Assembly (NCBI GenBank): GCA_946062035.1
Contig: CAMGTS010000048.1
Coordinates: 1-8,194, forward strand
Length of the DNA: 8,194 nucleotides
Direction: 5' to 3'
From: an uncultured Bacteroidales bacterium
GTDB taxonomy: Bacteria > Bacteroidota > Bacteroidia > Bacteroidales > UBA932
Position 1 is the stretch's first letter. Each line of letters begins with the position of its first letter. Shown here piece by piece: positions 6,260-8,194 of the stretch. The notes beneath the pieces were generated by a model. That model was not told the DNA's origin, made no database searches, and saw nothing but the letters and a program-made list of their open reading frames with translations. Position numbers and translations under genes: made by a program.

Positions 6260-7798
6260 ATGACACAGGAAGAACTTTTTAAGAATCTTATCGCCCACAC
6301 AAAAGAGTATGGATTTATTTTTCCATCAAGTGATATTTACGATGGATTGAGTGCTGTATATGACTACGGCCAGATGGGCAGTGAACTTAAAAACAACATA
6401 AAGAAGTACTGGTGGGATGCGATGGTCAGGCTGAACGAAAATATCGTTGGTATTGATTCTTGTATCTTTATGCACCCGAAAATCTGGAAAGCCTCAGGAC
6501 ACGTTGATGCCTTCAACGATCCGTTGATTGATAATAAGGATTCTAAGAAACGTTACAGAGCCGATGTCCTTTTGGAGGATTATATCGCTAAGATTGAGGG
6601 CAAGATAGAGAAGGAGGTTGAAAAGGGACGCAAGAAATTCGGTGAGGCTTTCGATGAGGCTCAGTTTCGTGCTACTAATCCTAATGTGCTGAGAGAGAGT
6701 AAAAAAGCAGAAGATGTACGTGTGAAGATGAACGAGGCTTTGAATGCGAATGATCTTGCGGCGCTTCGTCAGCTCATTATAGATTGTGAAATTGTTGATC
6801 CTATTTCCGGAACACGCAACTGGACGGATGTACGTCAGTTTAACCTTATGTTCTCAACACAGATGGGAAACACATCTGATGAGACCGGAACTTTGTATCT
6901 GAGACCAGAAACCGCGCAGGGTATTTTCGTTAATTTCCTCAATGTACAGAAGAGCGGCAGAATGAAAATTCCTTTCGGAATAGCTCAGATCGGTAAGGCT
7001 TTCAGAAATGAGATTGTTGCACGTCAGTTTATCTTCAGAATGAGAGAGTTCGAGCAGATGGAGATGCAGTTCTTCGTAAGGCCGGGCGAGGAGATGAAAT
7101 GGTTCAAGACATGGAAAGAAAAGAGACTTGCATGGCATCTTGCAATTGGCTTGGGCAAAGAGAATTACAGATTCCACGATCACGAGAAGCTCGCTCACTA
7201 TGCAAATGCAGCTACTGATATAGAGTTTAACTTCCCGTTCGGATTCAAAGAGCTTGAGGGTATCCACTCAAGAACAGACTATGACCTTCGTCGTCATCAG
7301 GAGTTCTCCGGAAGAAAGATCCAGTACTTTGATACAGAGCTGAATGCAAGTTATACTCCATACGATATCGAGACTTCTATCGGTGTTGACAGAATGGTTC
7401 TCGCAGTCCTTTCTTCCGCATACAAACAGGAGAAGTTGGAAAATGGCGAAGAGAGAGTTGTTATGAAGTTCCATCCTGCTCTTGCTCCGGTAAAAGCGGC
7501 TGTCCTTCCGCTTGTCAAGAAGGAGGAACTCACGAATGTCGCCCAGTCTATAATGAAGGAGCTGAGCTGCGACTTCAACTGCCAGTACGAGGAGAAAGAT
7601 ACCATCGGAAGAAGATACCGCAGACAGGATGCTATAGGTACTCCTTATTGTATTACGGTAGATTTCGATACTCTTACAGATGGTAAGGTTACATTGAGGG
7701 ATAGAGATACGATGGCCCAAGAGAGGGTCGACATAAAAGAGTTGCCGGAGATTGTGAACAAGAAAGTCTCAATGAAGAGGCTTTTGGAGCAGCTATAG
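6260..7798 (+). CDS. glyS: Glycyl-tRNA synthetase, single-chain dimeric (alpha2) type
   Basis: Class II aminoacyl-tRNA synthetase that charges tRNA-Gly. At 512 residues in one chain it is the alpha2 type found in Bacteroidota, archaea and eukaryotes, not the separate GlyQ and GlyS subunits of E. coli. Features in order: motif 1 region YDYGQMGSELKNNIKKYWW (34-52), a charged insertion (about 111-170), LYLRPETAQGIFVNF (212-226), motif 2 KAFRNEI then FIFRMREFEQMEMQFF (246-272) with its arginines, IETSIGVDR (370-378) as motif 3, and a C-terminal anticodon-binding domain (about 404-492, with IGRRYRRQDAIGTPYCITVD and VTLRDRDTMAQERV). The start ATG has no clear Shine-Dalgarno and is 15 nt after folK, so it is likely the last gene of the sufS transcript. 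An AT-rich hairpin begins 7 nt after its stop. Databases also use the symbol glyQS for this type. Confidence 0.96.
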   Translation: MTQEELFKNLIAHTKEYGFIFPSSDIYDGLSAVYDYGQMGSELKNNIKKYWWDAMVRLNENIVGIDSCIFMHPKIWKASGHVDAFNDPLIDNKDSKKRYRADVLLEDYIAKIEGKIEKEVEKGRKKFGEAFDEAQFRATNPNVLRESKKAEDVRVKMNEALNANDLAALRQLIIDCEIVDPISGTRNWTDVRQFNLMFSTQMGNTSDETGTLYLRPETAQGIFVNFLNVQKSGRMKIPFGIAQIGKAFRNEIVARQFIFRMREFEQMEMQFFVRPGEEMKWFKTWKEKRLAWHLAIGLGKENYRFHDHEKLAHYANAATDIEFNFPFGFKELEGIHSRTDYDLRRHQEFSGRKIQYFDTELNASYTPYDIETSIGVDRMVLAVLSSAYKQEKLENGEERVVMKFHPALAPVKAAVLPLVKKEELTNVAQSIMKELSCDFNCQYEEKDTIGRRYRRQDAIGTPYCITVDFDTLTDGKVTLRDRDTMAQERVDIKELPEIVNKKVSMKRLLEQL

Positions 7799-7804
7799 TA
7801 AGTT

Positions 7805-7825
7805 TTTCCAAAAATATTTTGGAAA
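7805..7825. repeat. AT-rich inverted repeat over the tRNA-Pro -33 box
   Basis: TTTCCAAAA (7805-7813) and TTTTGGAAA (7817-7825) form a perfect 9-bp dyad with a 3-nt centre, beginning 7 nt after the glyS stop. No T-tract follows on either strand and the stem holds only two G-C pairs, so it is a poor terminator. Its right arm contains the -33 TTTG (7818-7821) of the tRNA promoter. It may be an operator, a weak 3' end structure for the glyS mRNA, or both. Confidence 0.45.
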
Positions 7826-7848
7826 GTCTGAAATAACTTATACTTTTG
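7818..7848 (+). promoter_or_regulatory. Bacteroidota-type promoter for tRNA-Pro
   Basis: TTTG (7818-7821), a 19-nt spacer and TACTTTTG (7841-7848), followed by C, match the -33 TTTG and -7 TAnnTTTGC consensus exactly. The predicted start near 7854 leaves a leader of only about 10 nt before the tRNA, as expected for a stable RNA gene. This is the clearest phylum marker in the window. Confidence 0.82.
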
Positions 7849-7864
7849 CAACCCAGTTCGGATT

Positions 7865-7938
7865 CGGGGTGTGGCGCAGTTGGCTAGCGCACCTGCTTTG
7901 GGAGCAGGGGGTCCTCCGTTCGAGTCGGAGTACCCCGA
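7865..7938 (+). tRNA. tRNA-Pro (anticodon UGG)
   Basis: A complete cloverleaf of 74 nt can be drawn. The acceptor stem CGGGGTG (7865-7871) pairs with TACCCCG (7931-7937), with one G-U pair. The D stem is GCGC/GCGC (7874-7877, 7887-7890) and the anticodon stem CCTGC/GCAGG (7892-7896, 7904-7908). The anticodon loop is TTTGGGA with TGG at 7899-7901. The variable loop has 5 nt, and the T stem CTCCG/CGGAG (7914-7918, 7926-7930) encloses TTCGAGT. The C1-G72 pair and discriminator A7938 are typical of bacterial tRNA-Pro. CCA is not encoded, so the 3' end must be added after transcription. UGG can read CCA and CCG, and often all four proline codons when modified. It has its own promoter and terminator, though readthrough from glyS is possible. 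Confidence 0.97.
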
Positions 7939-7967
7939 CTGAGATCGTTTTCATACTATGTTTTTTT

Positions 7968-8007
7968 GACCAATCGTTATGTCGTACATTACGGTTGGTC
8001 TTTTTTT
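7968..8007 (+). terminator. Intrinsic terminator of the tRNA-Pro transcript
   Basis: GACCAATCGT (7968-7977) pairs with ACGGTTGGTC (7991-8000), a 10-bp stem with one T-G wobble and a 13-nt loop, followed directly by seven T (8001-8007). It lies 29 nt after the tRNA. A second run of seven T (7961-7967) precedes the stem, but the complementary strand has no T-tract after the hairpin, so termination is for the plus strand only. Confidence 0.88.
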
Positions 8008-8132
8008 CGGTTTGCAATAGCGGATGACCTGCTGCGTTGCTTTCGGAATTCAGGCTTAGTCATGTACCAAAGTGCACTCCTGTCGCCTTCATCCTCAGCG
8101 CCTTGCATCTCCCCCGCTCTTGTAAACCACAT
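7989..8132 (-). other. Doubtful 47-codon reading frame in the right-hand intergenic segment
   Basis: An ATG at 8132-8130 opens a frame of 47 codons on the minus strand, ending with TAA inside the tRNA terminator (7991-7989). The peptide is strongly basic in its second half (PEFRKQRSRSSAIANRKK) and acidic in the middle (GAEDEGD). A plus-strand frame also stays open across much of the same bases and ends at TGA 8140-8142, with an internal ATG at 8062. Two overlapping open frames on opposite strands, no promoter and no Shine-Dalgarno argue against a real protein gene. Constraint at the nucleotide level, such as a repeat or RNA element, may explain both. I recognise no protein family. Confidence 0.2.
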
Positions 8133-8194
8133 AAAGAGGTGACATTGTTTCGTAATCTGTTTTCGCTATGGTATTCTTTGGTTTGAAAAAAATA
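8008..8194. other. Unassigned right-edge segment
   Basis: This segment of 187 nt follows the tRNA terminator and holds no gene I can name. It contains the short opposed frames described separately, an 8-bp palindrome AGTGCACT (8071-8078), and an ATG at 8168 on the plus strand whose frame is still open at the edge after nine codons. Two minus-strand frames also enter from the right edge and end within the segment (one at a TGA complementary to 8059-8061). No promoter with both boxes is visible. A gene could begin or end just beyond the edge, but nothing here supports a call. Confidence 0.4.

Noticed and set aside
6854..7720. Minus-strand open frames within glyS (6854-7267 and 7268-7720)
   Set aside because: They are antisense to conserved synthetase motifs 2 and 3 and the anticodon-binding domain; there is no promoter or recognisable domain.

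Overview
The window looks like a chromosomal, vertically inherited stretch of a Bacteroidota genome, most likely Bacteroidales. The evidence is the promoter grammar: intergenic regions carry the phylum's -33 TTTG / -7 TAnnTTTG elements at the expected 19-20 nt spacing (exact for ruvA and tRNA-Pro, near-exact for gcvH, -7 only for sufS). Most starts lack a Shine-Dalgarno sequence, and the genes include a menaquinone enzyme and a dimeric-type glycyl-tRNA synthetase. No mobile element, CRISPR array or phage gene is visible.

Left half, minus strand. From 3232 down to the left edge lie ruvA (Holliday junction DNA-binding subunit), menA (menaquinone prenyltransferase, 4 nt after ruvA), gcvH (lipoyl carrier of the glycine cleavage system, with its own candidate promoter and a hairpin terminator) and a PLP-dependent threonine aldolase-like gene that runs off the left edge.

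Right half, plus strand. A divergent intergenic region (3233-3458) separates ruvA from a compact gene run: sufS (cysteine desulfurase), sufE (sulfur acceptor), a MIP18/DUF59 (SufT-like) gene, folK (pterin pyrophosphokinase) and glyS (glycyl-tRNA synthetase). sufS and sufE mobilise sulfur from cysteine for Fe-S assembly and the DUF59 protein is a likely maturation factor. folK and glyS look like housekeeping genes carried in the same transcript. The run is followed by tRNA-Pro(UGG) with an excellent promoter and a strong intrinsic terminator.

Right edge (8008-8194). No recognised gene. The stretch is open in short frames on both strands and may be a conserved non-coding or repeat element.

Metabolically, four of the genes touch glycine or one-carbon metabolism (threonine aldolase, GcvH, FolK, GlyRS), but they sit in at least three transcription units, so coordinated regulation is not shown. 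I found no clearly new multi-gene system. The best leads are a cysteine-rich insertion in SufS, an inverted repeat framing the -33 box of the ruvA promoter, and the unexplained right-hand segment.
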